From contig CAWKFA010000014.1 of assembly GCA_963848825.1 (NCBI GenBank), forward strand, positions 186,001 to 250,000: DNA of 64,000 nucleotides. Direction: 5' to 3'. Made by a program: the position numbers and the translations under genes. How positions within the stretch are numbered: position 1 is the stretch's first letter; every line of letters starts with the position of its first letter. The DNA comes from CAVVSQ01 sp963848825. GTDB lineage: Bacteria > Planctomycetota > Planctomycetia > Gemmatales > Gemmataceae. This document shows positions 10,285 through 21,556 of the stretch, one piece after another. The notes under the pieces are model-generated. The model ran no database searches. It worked only from the letters and a program-made list of their open reading frames with translations, and had not been told where the DNA came from.

Positions 10285-12154
10285 ATGCTTCGCGTTGTTT
10301 CGTTACTCCTGCTCGTCGTGGCGTTTCCGGTTCGCGCGGCGGAGCCGATTGAAATAAACGCCGATCTCACAGAGGCGCCCCGGCGACTCTTCAAGGCCAC
10401 GCTCAAGATTCCCGCGAAGCCTGGAGCGGCGACCCTGCATTACCCGAAATGGATTCAGGGCGAACATCAGCCGACCGGTCCGATCACCGACCTGTCCGGC
10501 GTGAAAATCTCCGCTAACGGTAGGCCCATCGCCTGGCAGCGCGACGATGTGGAACTGCACGACTTCCATTTCATCGTCCCCGAGGGAACCGACGTTGTGG
10601 AGGTGTCTCTGGAGTACCTTCTTCCCGGCGACAAAGGCGGCTTCGGCGCAGGCCCGGCGGCCACGGCGAAGTTGGCCATTCTCAATTGGTACTTGGTGAC
10701 GCTCTATCCCCTGGAAAAGAACCAACACATCCGCGACATCCCAGTGAAGGCCAGCCTGAAATTGCCTTCGGGATGGCAGGCCGGCACGGCCTTGCCCATC
10801 GAGAGCGTGCGGGGCAGTTTCATTCAGTACAAGACAGTGTCGCTGGAAACCGTGCTGGATTCGCCGGTCCTCTGCGGCGAGTACTTTCGTGAGATCCCCA
10901 TCGGCCCAAAGGTCGGCCCGCTCCACTTCCTGACCCTGGCTTGCGACAGCGCGGCAGGCTTGAAGGTCGATGACAAATGTCTGGCCGCCTATGGAAAACT
11001 GGTCGAGGAAGCCGGCGCACTTTTTGGCACGCGGCATTACCGATCGTATCGCTTCTTGGTTGCGCTCACCGATCAGTTCGGTCACAACGCCATCGAGCAC
11101 CACGAATGCAGTGACAACCGGATGCCCGAACGAATGTTTCTCGACGATATCCATCGCAAGACATCCCATGTATCAACGCTGCCACATGAATACGTCCATT
11201 CTTGGAACGGCAAATACCGGCGGCCGGCCGGATTGAGCACTGGCAATTATCAGGACGCCATGAAGACGCGGCTCCTTTGGGTCTACGAGGGGCTCACCGA
11301 GTACTACGGCTTCGTGTTGGCCGTCCGTAGCGGGCTATGGGCCAACGAGCGCGCGATTGACAATTGGGCGGAGGTGGCTGACTGGGCCGGTAACCAGAAG
11401 GGCCGAACCTGGCGACCTCTCGAAGACACCGCCACTGCCAACCATTTGTACACATCACGGAATGAATGGTCGCGCCGCCGGCGCGGCGTCGATTTTTACG
11501 ATGAAGGCGCGCTTATCTGGCTTGACGTCGACACGCTCATTCGTGAAAAGACCAAAGGAACGAAAAGTCTCGACGACTTCTGCAAGGCGTTTTTCGGCGG
11601 TGGCAACAGTGTGCCGCAAGTTAAATCATACGCCTTCGAGGATGTCGTGAAGGGATTAAACGACGTTACGCGCCCATGACTGGAAAGAGTTCCTCGAGCG
11701 CCGGCTACTTGCGACGGATGAGAAGGCACCGCTAGACGGCATCACGCGCGGCGGCTGGAGGGTAGTAATGACGAAGGAAGCAAATGAAGTCCGCAAAGCG
11801 AGCAACGAAATCGGCAAGTCGATCAACTTGACTTCCTCCATCGGTTTGCTGCTAGCCAGCGACGGTAAGGTCACGGACGTGGCGCCGGGCTCGCCAGCCG
11901 ACAAGGCCGGCATCGGGCCGCACATGAAGATACTGGCAATCAACAGCCGGCGCTTTAGCGACCAGCGGATCGCCGAAGCCATTTCCGCGACCGAGGGCGG
12001 CAAGACCAAGCTCGAAGTGCTGGTGGAGAACGGCGACTACATCACCATGCACGCCCTGGATTACGCTGGCGGCGCCAAGCACCCCCACCTGCAACGCGAC
12101 GAAGCGAAGCCCGACCTCATCGGCGCGATCTTCAAGCCGCGTATGGGAAAATGA
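10285..12154 (+). CDS. M61-family metallopeptidase with C-terminal PDZ domain (frameshifted)
   Basis: A secreted zinc peptidase of the glycyl-aminopeptidase (M61) family, about 620 residues. An N-terminal signal peptide (MLRVVSLLLLVVAFPVRAA) precedes the N-terminal beta domain. The catalytic motif HEYVH is at about residue 301, followed by the downstream Glu in YEGLTEYYG. The PDZ domain is at about 510-600 (SIGLLLASDGKVTDVAPGSP and later). One frameshift near 11670 separates the catalytic part from the PDZ part; the linker 'EFLERRL' continues in the new frame, so one gene is assumed. An AGGAAAG ribosome-binding site precedes the ATG. No operon partner is apparent. Confidence 0.88.
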
Positions 12155-12286
12155 ATCGGATAGGACGCTGGCGAAGCGCGACTCCGCCCGAGCACAAAAT
12201 CGCCGTTGTCTACGCCAACTGACACTGCCCGGTGCCGCTGTTCACGCGGTTCCAATAATCTGCGAAACTTGGCATCCACTTAATAA

Positions 12287-14268
12287 TTAGAAATCTGGGA
12301 CCAACATTTCCACAAAGGCCTGGTCAAGCACATCTTGAGACTCGGTGGCTGCATCGGTTGCGACGAACGTGTCTGGCGGGCCCAGGTTGTAGTCAGGATT
12401 ACTGAGATCGAGTGAGAACAAGCGCCCGATCAGGGTTGGCAGGGGACTACTCGCGTAGAGCAAGCCGTTCAGCAGTGGCGCCAGGCCGACTTGCCAGACC
12501 TGTGCGGGCTGTCTGCGCCGGTGCCGTGAACATCACTTGCCGGTAGGGCGGCGGAGCGTCGGGCCATGGCTTGGAATCGACTGCTGAAGGATCATCGGCC
12601 GATACGACTGGGCTCGTCTCAACGAGAGTCGAGATCACGGCTTCGTGGGTAGGGCGGCCCGCTGTGGTCGGCGCCACGTCCAACTGCTGCGGCCGCCTGG
12701 CCGGTTGTTTCCTGTGCTATACCGACGACCAACCCGCCCTGGGCGTCGGCGAGGACCGTGGCGTAAGGCTGGCCGTTTGGCGCAGCGGTGCTTACCAATT
12801 GCACGCTGGCCAGAGTCCACGGCGAACCTACGCCGCGTCGTTCGCCAGACGTTGAGTGAAAAACGATGTTGATCAGGCTGCCGGCTTGAGCCGACGGGAT
12901 CGGCGTGGTGCTGTATAGCTGGACGCCGATTTGCCCCTTCACCCCGTCCACTTCCGATGTCATTTGCCAACCATTGCCGGCGCTGAGGATCGAGCCGAGC
13001 GGTAATGTCTGTCGGTGCGACGCTCAATAACAAAGGATCATATTGGAGCGCCAGCGTCGCGGAGATGAGGCCCGTGCTCCCCAGGGGGTGCGGATCGTCC
13101 AAATTGATGGACACACGCTGGGGACCGGTACTCACCAGGCTTAGCGTGGGATCCGCGGCGGTTGGGGACGTCACTTTGAAACCAGGCGGCTGCGGTATCT
13201 GTATTGGATGGAGCTGAGCCACGAAGGCGTCGATAATTGACACGTCTCCGGCGTCCACGTTCAGGTCGCCTGCGACGTCGCCCACGATGGAAGGGTCCAG
13301 TTGAGCGTAGGCGCTGAAACCGGACGCAGTTCCCGTCGCGACTTGATTAGCAGACAACGTATCCAATGCGTTGATGACGCCGTCGCCGTTGACGTCGCCA
13401 GCGTAGGCGTTAACGTGCAGACCACTGGCGCTGCCCGCGCCGGTGCCTGCGTTCCCATTGATGACGATGTTGCCAATCTGCAAGAGTTCCTTGACCTGAT
13501 AAAGATTGGCCGCCAAGTTTGGCACCACGGCGCGGATATCACCCAACACGATGTTACCGCTTTGCGGCGAGGCGTCTTGAAAGATAAAAGTTGCCAAGCC
13601 GGCGCTGTTGCTGCTCAGCACAAAACTGCCGTCCGGGTCGGTCGCATCGCTGCCAGCGCCGGCCAGCGCTCCGGTGATGTTGAGCAGGGCTGGGTTATAG
13701 CTGAGCGTGAAAGATGCTTGCGTCACACCGCCGGCATTGTAAAACGTGATCGGCAGGCCTGCCGACGAGCCGCTGGGCACCTGGATGGGCGTGTTGCCGT
13801 CGGGGCCGCGGGCAAAATCGGGGATACCCAGTATCGGGGTGTGCCGAGATTGGTAATGGGTAGTGAAGGTTGTGGCCCAATTTGCGGCATTAGCACCCAC
13901 CGAGCCCGCATCGACAAAACCATGGTTGGGACCGAAAGCGAATTTGACGGTATACGTATCGTCCGGTAGGACGGCGGAGACATTAGATCCGTCGGCCAGA
14001 CCATTCAGTTCGAGCAGATAATTCGACGTTGCGTTAAAGGTGACAGTGGTGTTCGACGGATCGATTGTCAACGAGCCATGAATTGGGCCGACATGGGCGC
14101 CCACCAGCGTCACGTCTTTGGCGGTGTTGGACTGCGCACCATAGAGCGTCAGATTGGCGGGCACGAACGGCTTGTTGAAGAAGGCCGAGAAGCCCGTGGC
14201 CGTCGGCACAAAGGAGGTGACGCTGAGCCCTTGTACGGTGACCTGGCCACTGCCCAGGATCTGGGGAT
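12287..14268 (-). CDS. Giant protein segment 9: cohesin-like domains and dockerin, C-terminus
   Basis: After a beta domain (TATGFSAFFNKPFVPANLTL) comes a cohesin-like domain ('ASFTLSYNPALLNITGAL ... NIVLGDI'). A dockerin-type pair of calcium loops follows (GDVNGDGVINALDT and GDVAGDLNVDAGDV, about 13200-13405). Then a second cohesin-like stretch appears ('SATLALQYDPLLLSVAP', 'GSLINIVFHSTSG'). The tail 'LLNGLLYASSPLPTLIGRLF' ends with 'VEMLVPDF' and TAA at 12287. Frameshifts lie near 12990, 12650 and 12480. Dockerin/cohesin pairs normally link different proteins; having both in one chain suggests self-association or a structural use. Confidence 0.76.
13200..13405 (-). other. Dockerin type I-like domain
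   Basis: Two EF-hand-like calcium loops of 12 residues, DVNGDGVINALD and DVAGDLNVDAGD, are about 39 residues apart. Asp/Asn ligands are present at loop positions 1, 3, 5 and 12 in the first copy; the second has a substitution at position 3 (Ala). The domain belongs to segment 9 of the giant protein. Confidence 0.78.
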
Positions 14269-15400
14269 TTACTGCCGTGGTATCGCCAGCCGTGATAGTT
14301 TGGGTGCCCGCGTTTTGAAGAGTGATTGAAAACGTGTGCGTGCCGTTGTCATGTCCGGTGCCGGTCGTGAAGGTATAAGGGGTTGCAAGTGAAGCGCCGC
14401 GCCGCCGGTAAGCTGCACGGTGCCGTTATAGCCGCTGGCAACATTTCCGTAGACATCATACGCCGTCACGGTGACGTTGAACGAGGCACCGCTAATCACG
14501 CCGGACGGCACATTAACCTTGAAATAGGCAGCGCTCGTCGGCAGAACAGTAATCATGGCGCTCGTTCCTGACACGTTGCCGGCCGAAGCATTGAGCGTGT
14601 AGGCCCCAGCCGTTTTCAAAACGCCCAGGTAAAGACCCAAGCCGGCACTCGTAAACGGACTCATCTGCGTCAGACTGCTCAATGGGTCGTTCGGAGCGGC
14701 GGACACGGCCACGATGGCTGGTCCCGCATAGCTGCTGACGGCATTGCCATATTGATCGGCAGCCTGAACCGTCAGCACAAAGCCAGAGCCAGCCACCAGC
14801 GTGTTCCCTTGTAAGCTCACGGGAACATACTTGCTGAAGGGCCCGGGGTTGATGACGCCAGTGCTGTCGTTGAGCGTGGTGACGGTATAGTTATTGCCGC
14901 CGTTGCCGTCGATGATGGTGTAGGCGGTGACGCTGAGGGTTTTGCTAGAACCGACGGCAAGATTCGCGTAGGCTTCCGCCAGACCAGTCACGCCATCTGT
15001 GCCGAACAGGCCGGTAACCGTCGGAACGGCGCTGGCGTTTGGAGTGGCGTCGTAGATTTTAGTATTGGACACGGCAGTGATCGTTAAAGGCGCCTTGGTA
15101 ATGACTCCTGTGGTGGTACTTACGGTGGTTACGGCGTAATTAGCGCCGCTGTTGCCGTCATTGACGGTGTAGGAACTGATACCCAGCGTTCGACTCGAAC
15201 CGGCGTTCCGGCTGGTATACACTTCTGCCAGACCGGTCACGGCATCCGTTCCAAGCAACCCCAACACGGTGGGTGTCGCTCCGGTGCTGGTTGTTGAATC
15301 AAAGGTCTTCGTGTTTGACGCGGCCAATATTGTCAAAGGAGCCTTGTTGATGCGCCAACGGTGTTGTTGACTGTGGCCACGCTATAGTTGTGGCCACCGT
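14269..15400 (-). CDS. Giant protein segment 8: MBG modules and invasin-like Ig domains
   Basis: Two MBG modules ('NTKTFDSTTSTGATPTVLG' and 'NTKIYDATPNASAVPTVTG') close the MBG series. Two Ig-like domains with the invasin-type motif 'DQYGNAVSSYAG' and 'DVYGNVASGYNGTVQLTG' follow; such domains act as rigid spacers. A frameshift near 14390 leads to a short third-frame stretch before the C-terminal segment. Confidence 0.74.
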
Positions 15401-17040
15401 TACCATCGTTTATCGTATAGCTGGCGACGCGCAGAATCTTCCCCACACCAGCATTCGCGCCTGGTGTATACTTCGCTCAATCCGGTGACCGTATCGCTGC
15501 CCACCAAACCAGAAAACGTCGGCATCGCGAGCGCATTCGAAGTCGCGTCGTACGTCTTCGTATTGGCCACCGCGGAAATTGTTACTACCCGGGGGATAAT
15601 ACTTGCGGTCATTGTCGGCTGGACCAAACGATAATCCGCAGCCTGAGGGCCACCGATGGTCATTCCCGTTACGTTCACGGTGATCCCCACCCCCGCCCCA
15701 CTTGATGCAAATGCCGCCACCGCGGTGGACGTTTGGACGGCAACCATATCACCGCTAATCACTCCTTGAAGCGCGCCCAGTGGTGCTTCGACCCAGGCGA
15801 CAAAGGTACCACTGTTGGTGTCAGTGGTAATGGTGGTGAAACTGCTCAGGGAAGTGTCCGTTAATACAATCGTCCCGCCAGCGGACGCGATAAGTCGGCC
15901 CTGTTTGTTAATGTTGATATTCGCGTACCCATGATTACCCGAATTAACGGTCTTGATTGTGGCTCCATTGGCATCAAACTCATATATATTCGGATCGCTG
16001 ATTGCTATCGCGAAGATTTCGCCGTTGGAATCGACGGCAATGGAACGCATGCCCACGATGGCCAGGTTGATGCTGCGGACCAGGCTCAGTGTGCGTGGAT
16101 CGTAGATGTCAACATTGGAGCCTCCCGGGCTACCGCCAGGGTAAAGTGCATAAAGAAGGCCGTTTTGCCCGACAGCAACGTTAATGTAGACACCATGCTT
16201 GGAGGTTGCAGCGTCCCCCATCAGTTCAGCGGAGAAATCATGGATATCGAAATCGATGATTCCGTTCATCGGAGCGTTGGCTCCCCCGTCGACGGCGAAC
16301 ACATGGTTTCCGTAGGCTGCCAGGGCGAGTCCTCCATTGAAATCACCCCAGCCGGTGAAAGTAGTGTTTGCTATGATGGTGCCCGTTGCCGTGTTCAACG
16401 TGATCAGACTGGGTGATTGGTCGTAGATATCCAAGTTGCCACTGCTGTCCACAATAATACTGCTGGGTGAGGATGCCGGGACAATATAGGTTTGCACCAG
16501 CACGCCTGCTGGAGTAAACTCGCGGATACGACCCTGCGTTGTTTGGTTGCTTACTACTTGATCGCTTACCAGGAAGTTACCATTAGTCAGGGTACCAGTG
16601 CCGCTATTCAAGCTCGCCACGGTTGTACCGTCGAATGGTTTGTTGCTCGCCGTGATCCCAGTAACCGTCAATGTGGCCGGCGTGATGTTCGCCGTCGGTG
16701 TCGGTGAAATCAGCTTGTAGTCCTGGGTGCGAGGCCCGGTGAGGGTCAGTCCCGACACAGTGACCCCGATATCGTTGCCAACGTCTTTGGACGAAAACGC
16801 GCCGGTGGCCTCGCTGGCATTCAGCGCTACTACATCGCCACTGACCACACCGACAATTGCAGCATTCGCGAAATTGAGCGTAGCGTTATTGGTTTGGTCG
16901 TACACTTTATTGTTCGCGGTCACCCTCGAAAGTGTCAGAATCTGGGGGCCAACCACTATCCCATTTGCGGAGACGCCTGAACTGCCGATGACACCGCCGG
17001 CACCGGAGTACACGGCGCGAATGATGTCGCCGTGCGCCCG
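15400..17040 (-). CDS. Giant protein segment 7: YDG modules with an inserted propeller, then MBG
   Basis: The first YDG module (TANNKVYDQTNNATLN) is complete. The second starts 'ASNKPFDGTTVASLN' but after about 15 residues gives way to about 270 residues of NHL-like propeller strands ('SIIVDSSGNLDIYDQ', 'SIAVDSNGEIFAIAI'). The second half of a YDG module ('VISGDMVAVQTSTAVAAF', 'GGPQAADYRL') then follows. An MBG module (NTKTYDATSNALAMPTFSG) ends the segment, with a frameshift near 15460 and another near 15350. The propeller insertion within a YDG module is unusual. Confidence 0.72.
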   Translation of the reverse strand, partial: RAHGDIIRAVYSGAGGVIGSSGVSANGIVVGPQILTLSRVTANNKVYDQTNNATLNFANAAIVGVVSGDVVALNASEATGAFSSKDVGNDIGVTVSGLTLTGPRTQDYKLISPTPTANITPATLTVTGITASNKPFDGTTVASLNSGTGTLTNGNFLVSDQVVSNQTTQGRIREFTPAGVLVQTYIVPASSPSSIIVDSSGNLDIYDQSPSLITLNTATGTIIANTTFTGWGDFNGGLALAAYGNHVFAVDGGANAPMNGIIDFDIHDFSAELMGDAATSKHGVYINVAVGQNGLLYALYPGGSPGGSNVDIYDPRTLSLVRSINLAIVGMRSIAVDSNGEIFAIAISDPNIYEFDANGATIKTVNSGNHGYANININKQGRLIASAGGTIVLTDTSLSSFTTITTDTNSGTFVAWVEAPLGALQGVISGDMVAVQTSTAVAAFASSGAGVGITVNVTGMTIGGPQAADYRLVQPTMTASIIPRVVTISAVANTKTYDATSNALAMPTFSGLVGSDTVTGLSEVYTRRECWCGEDSARRQLYDKRW

Positions 17041-18180
17041 GTTACCTGAAGTTGCGTTGGTGTGCTTGTATAAGTCCAGACAGCACTGCCGTCAGTGTTG
17101 TTTTGGGCGGTGCCGGCTCCTAGATCGGCACCGGTTGTAACATCGAAAAACTCCACGCTGCCAGGAAGCGTTCCGCTGTCGGTTTGCACCGTGGCGTTGA
17201 ATGTCACAGGTTGACCGTAGGTTGACGCGTATGCAGACGAAGTTACCGAGGTGGATGTTAAATGCTCAACGGTCAACACGGCGTCGTTGCCATCTCCGCC
17301 GACATAGGTTACAACGGCACCGAGAGAGGAGCCCAAAAAATTTGGAATAACCGCGCCTTCGGACAGTCCGGCGAATGTTCCAGAAAGAGGCTGGGCCCCC
17401 GCGTCGTTGACTATGGTAAATGTCTGATTCGCACTTGGCGTAAGAGTGCCACTCAACCTCAAATTAACGCCGTCAAGATTGACGCCACCGGCGACATTTA
17501 ACTGATTATATTGCGTATCGATTGTCGTGCCGTTGATGACAATGGCCAAGTTGGCGCCGGAAGTAAACCCCAGCACGGCAGACCCGACGCTCACGTCGAC
17601 CCCGTTCGCCACAGGTTGCACGGAACCGTTACTGCCAGGCGAGAGCGTGAGCGTGCCACCGTCCGTGTTGAAAGACCCCGGATTCAGGACAATATGTCCG
17701 CCAGTCGCCAAATGGACATTAGTAGCTTTGGAAAGTGTAACGGTCGTGCTGACGGTGATGGTACCGCAAACGGCGTTACCTATGTTTAGCGTGCCCGCAG
17801 TGATACCGCTGAGTTCGAAGCTCGAAAGGCCCAGGGTTCCTGGGGAATTAGAGCCACCAAGATTGATGAAAGTGCCATTGGTTTGGGGCGCCAGGGACAC
17901 ATTTTGACTCCCCGCATTGATGGCGCCGTGGAGTTGCATACTGTCGCCGATGAGTGAGATTGCCCCACCGACTGCCGCCGTGCTCACTGTTCCGGTTAAC
18001 CAAAGAGACGGCGAGCTTGGACTGGCTGAAGTACCCATTAACCGCACATCTCCGCCGCTAGACGAAATTGACGCCGGGTAAATAAGCTGAACCCCATAGT
18101 TATTCGAACCCGTGGCCGCCCCTCCAATTCCCTCGATTGTTACGTTTCCGGCGCCGCCAGCCGTCACCTGAAGCGCCGCC
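16956..18180 (-). CDS. Giant protein segment 6: beta-helix tail and Ig-like domain
   Basis: From 'TAGGAGNVTIEGIGGAATG' the segment repeats the segment 4 layout: 'LTGTVSTAAVGGAISLIGDSM', 'NLGGSNSPGTLGLSSFELSG', 'LNVAGGVNLDGVNLRLSGTL' and the closing 'YVGGDGNDAVLTVEH'. An Ig-like Big_3 domain (STYGQPVTFNATVQTDSGTL) follows. The frame is lost near 17040 inside that Ig domain. Sequence upstream of about 18180 in this frame (MTPVSGWMV...) is a shadow and not part of the protein. Confidence 0.72.
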
Positions 18181-20437
18181 AGAAACGCCCTGGTTCGTGC
18201 CGATATACAATCCGATGTTTGACGAACTCGAACCCGAGCCACCCGCTTGACCAAGTACCTGCACATTGCCCCCGCCGGAGGTAATAAGCGCGTTGCCAGA
18301 AACGCTACCTGAGGCACCATCCATCCAGATACCGGCGTCATACCCCCCTGCCGTCAGGCCGCCGATTCCTTGCACGAGGACACTGCCGCTGCCACCCGCG
18401 GATATTTCACCTTCCGACATCGAAATGCCGACATTCCCGTAAGAATTTGGCCCAGCCCGATATCCCCCTTGGCCGATCACTCTCACGTCACCGCCATGGG
18501 ACGTAATCTTAGTGGCAGCGCCGTCAATTTGAACTCCAATATCCTCCCCAATCCCGGACGAGCCGCCGGTACCAAGGACAGTGACGCGGCCGGTGCCGCC
18601 CGCTGATACAAGCCCGTTTAAAGCGACACCAAAACTACCTGCACCATCCGTAACTGCCGGGCTGCCTCCCTGTCCCATAATCAAAATATCTCCGCGGCTG
18701 GAAGTGATGGTGCCGTCGAGAGAGACCCCGCCGTTTCCTTGTGCAGTGCTGGTGCTGCCCCCAGTTCCTTGCACCAAGATATTCCCAAACCCACCAGCAG
18801 TAATAACACTTGTCCCAGCCACCCCTTCGTTGTTTTGGTTGGCCCCGGAACCACCTCCCTGTCCGACAATGTTGATATTGCCGCCATTTGACGTTAGAGA
18901 CGAAAAACCGTTTCCTAAATCCACTCCATAAGCGATACCATTGCTTGTTGCCCCACCGGTTCCGAAGATAGAAATGGATCCTGTGCCCGCCTTGATAGTC
19001 GCAGTACCTTGGAATGCCACGCCAGAGTTGAGGAAACCCGTACTCCCTCCGCGACCCTGGATGGTGACTAAACCAGTTCCAGAGGCGCCAACCGTCGCAC
19101 TGGAGATTGTCACGCCTACCTCAGAGCTTCCTGCCGTAGGCAAGGGTTGCAGATTGGCCTGGAGCTTTAAGTTGCCATTAGTGGTGGTGAGCGTAGCGCC
19201 GACGTTGACCGAGATACCGAGCGTCGTGGAGGCCTGCAGATTGTAATTACCGAAATTGGACGCCCCGTTGAAAGTGATAGCGCCCGCCCCGCTATTCGTG
19301 AGATCGACATTAAAGTTGTTGACATAAACCTTTGTGCCGCTGTCGCTGAAAGTGACAGAAGCGCCCGCCCCATTGTCCAACACCCTGATCGCGGTGGTGT
19401 ATTGGGCAAGTCCAACGCTGGTAAGGCTTAACATGGTCGTGCCAAATCCGCTGAAGGCAGTGCTCTGGTTGACCGGGTTGGTTCCACTGGTGGGCGTGAA
19501 GCTTTGGTTGGACGTGAATGCATAGCTCGTGCCATTTGAGACAATGGCAAGCGTTTGATTTGTCGCGAGAACGATGGTCAGGACGCTTGAGCCGCCATCG
19601 CTGACGGTTCCCTGTTGTGGGAGTATGTCCGCCGTCGTGCTAGGTTGGACGATCGTATAGTCGAGGCTCTGCGCTCCCGTTATCGTCAGCCCCGCAATGG
19701 CTACCGTTTGGTTGTTGCCCACGTTCGGACTGGCAAACGTTGCCGACGCGGCGGTCGAGGCAAGGAATATGGAATCGCCACTGAAAACACCGCTTGGGAC
19801 AGCGCCGCCTAGGTTCAAGGTTGCTGCCGTCGTACCATCGTAAACCTTATTATTGGCGGTGACCCCCGCAACGGTTATTTGGAGGGGCGTAATGTTCCCC
19901 GCCAATACCGGTTGCATCAGTACATAATTCCGTGCCTGCGCTCCCGTAAGCGTCAAACCAGACACTATCACAGCAATGCCGGTGCCCGCGTCCTTGGAGG
20001 TGAACGTGCCCAACGCACCGCTGATGTTTAGTGCGACCGCGTCGCCGTTCTGAAGTCCGACCAAAATTCCATTTGCGCAATTCAGGCTTGCCCCAGTGGT
20101 CTGGTCATAAGTCTTATTTGCAACTGTTATTCCGGACACCGCCAAAGCGAGAGGCGCCACAGACTCTCCACCCAGCAACGTACTATTGCTGCCGAGGAAA
20201 TCGCCATTCGATTGATAAACTGCCCGGATAATATCCGCATTGCCTCCAGTGACCTGCAATTGAGCCGACGTCGTGGCAAGAGACCACGTACCGGTATTGC
20301 CGCCCGTATTGATCAGAGTGCCCAAGCCCAAATCGCTTCCCGTGGAGGCATCGAAGAATTCTACGCTTCCGCGTGGCGAGCCACTCGCAGCTGTGACTGT
20401 GGCCATAAATGTTATCGACTGGCCATAAGTAGAAGAG
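18100..20437 (-). CDS. Giant protein segment 5: Ig-like, two YDG modules, beta-helix
   Basis: The segment starts inside an Ig-like domain (ATVTAASGSPRGSVEFFDAS), followed by two YDG modules (ANKTYDQTTGASLN and ANNKVYDGTTAATLN). A region 'STAFSGFGTTMLSLTSVGLA' parallels 'SAAFTGFGTTTLTLTGAGLA' of segment 3. Then follow about fifteen Gly-rich beta-helix units such as 'GGTGRVTVLGTGGSSG'. The order Ig-YDG-FGTT-beta-helix repeats that of segment 3, again pointing to block duplication. The frameshift near 18180 leads into segment 6. Confidence 0.75.
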
Positions 20438-21494
20438 TTAGCTGATGCCGTAACAGACTGTCGAGGTCCCCATTGCGTTTGGAGAAATGACGGTCAACAC
20501 CACGTCGTTGCCATCGCCTCCCACATAGCTGACGTAGGCGCTGAGGCCGGAATTAAGGAAATTGGCAATCACTCCATCTTCAGGCAGGCCCACAAACGTA
20601 CCTGTGACCGGATGGTTCCCTTGATTGTTAACGACGATGAAACGCTGTCCAGCAATGGGCGCCAAGGAACCACTGAGAACCAGGTTCACGCCGGTAAGGT
20701 TCACATCACCAATTTCACTCAATTGTTGGTACTGTCCATCGGCAGAGGTTCCGTTGATAACAATCGCCAAATTGGAATTTGAACCGAACTTGAGGCTGGC
20801 GGGACTCACGGTAACATCGGTGCCGCTGGTGACGGGTTGAACGGCGCGACCATTTCCGGGTGTGAGTGTGAGCATGCCGCCACCGGTCGTCAAAGATCCA
20901 GGATTAAAGAGGACATCGCCTCCCGAGGTCAAATTGACATTGGTCGCATGGAGAGCGACGGTGGCGCTGATGGTGATTGTTCCACTAATGTTGTTGCCAA
21001 TGTTAAGGGTGCCGGCAGTGATAGACGTTAACTCGGCAGTGGTCAATCCCAGCGATCCTGACACGCCTACCCCGCCAAGGTTAATGAGCATTCCGCTGGT
21101 TTGCGGAAGCACGGTAACACTTTGCATTCCTGCATCGATATTACCGCTGGCGAAGGTCATGCCGTCGGCCAGGAGAGTGATGTTGCCGCCGTTGACTGAG
21201 GTAGTCACCGAACCGTTGATGTTAAGAGCGAAGTCGGTTCCAGTGGGCGTCGAACCGCTAATCTGCACATCTCCGCCGCTTGAAGTGACTTTTCCTGACA
21301 AGCCCACTCCATAGTTCGCGATCCCAGTGGTTGCCCCCCCGGTCCCCTTTATCGTAACACTGCCCATGCCTCCGGCTGATATTGTCCCCCCGCTACCCAC
21401 GACGACTCCCACATTACTAACGCCGGCACCAGACCCGCCCCCAAGGCCCATTACAAAAACATTGCCCCCGCTCGAAGTGACCGTGCCGTTCTTA
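20438..21494 (-). CDS. Giant protein segment 4: beta-helix after the IS
   Basis: About 350 residues, resuming directly after the insertion with 'KNGTVTSSGGNVFVMG'. Repeating units 'GTGGATTGIANYGVGLSGKVTSSGGDV' are typical of the beta-helical part of filamentous haemagglutinin-like proteins. The second half has 'ATNVNLTSGGDVLFNPGSLT' and ends with 'YVGGDGNDVVLTV', a tail that is repeated almost identically in segment 6. That repeat marks a duplicated block of about 800 residues. Confidence 0.75.
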
Positions 21495-21501
21495 CCCCCG
21501 A

Positions 21502-21519
21502 TTGCTCTGTTGAAATCCT
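21502..21519 (+). repeat. IS left terminal inverted repeat
   Basis: TTGCTCTGTTGAAATCCT, identical over 18 bp to the reverse complement of 22481-22498. Confidence 0.93.
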
Positions 21520-21556
21520 GAATCCAACCCGCAGCTGCGGTATCTAACTATGTACT

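Noticed and set aside
12635..14209. The pieces of the giant protein as independent genes
   Set aside because: The internal starts lack ribosome-binding sites, the breaks lie inside repeat modules and the modules continue in the next frame.
18100..21494. CRISPR-like or satellite DNA in the Gly-rich region
   Set aside because: The periodicity is that of coding beta-helix units with diverged DNA sequence; there are no constant repeats with spacers.
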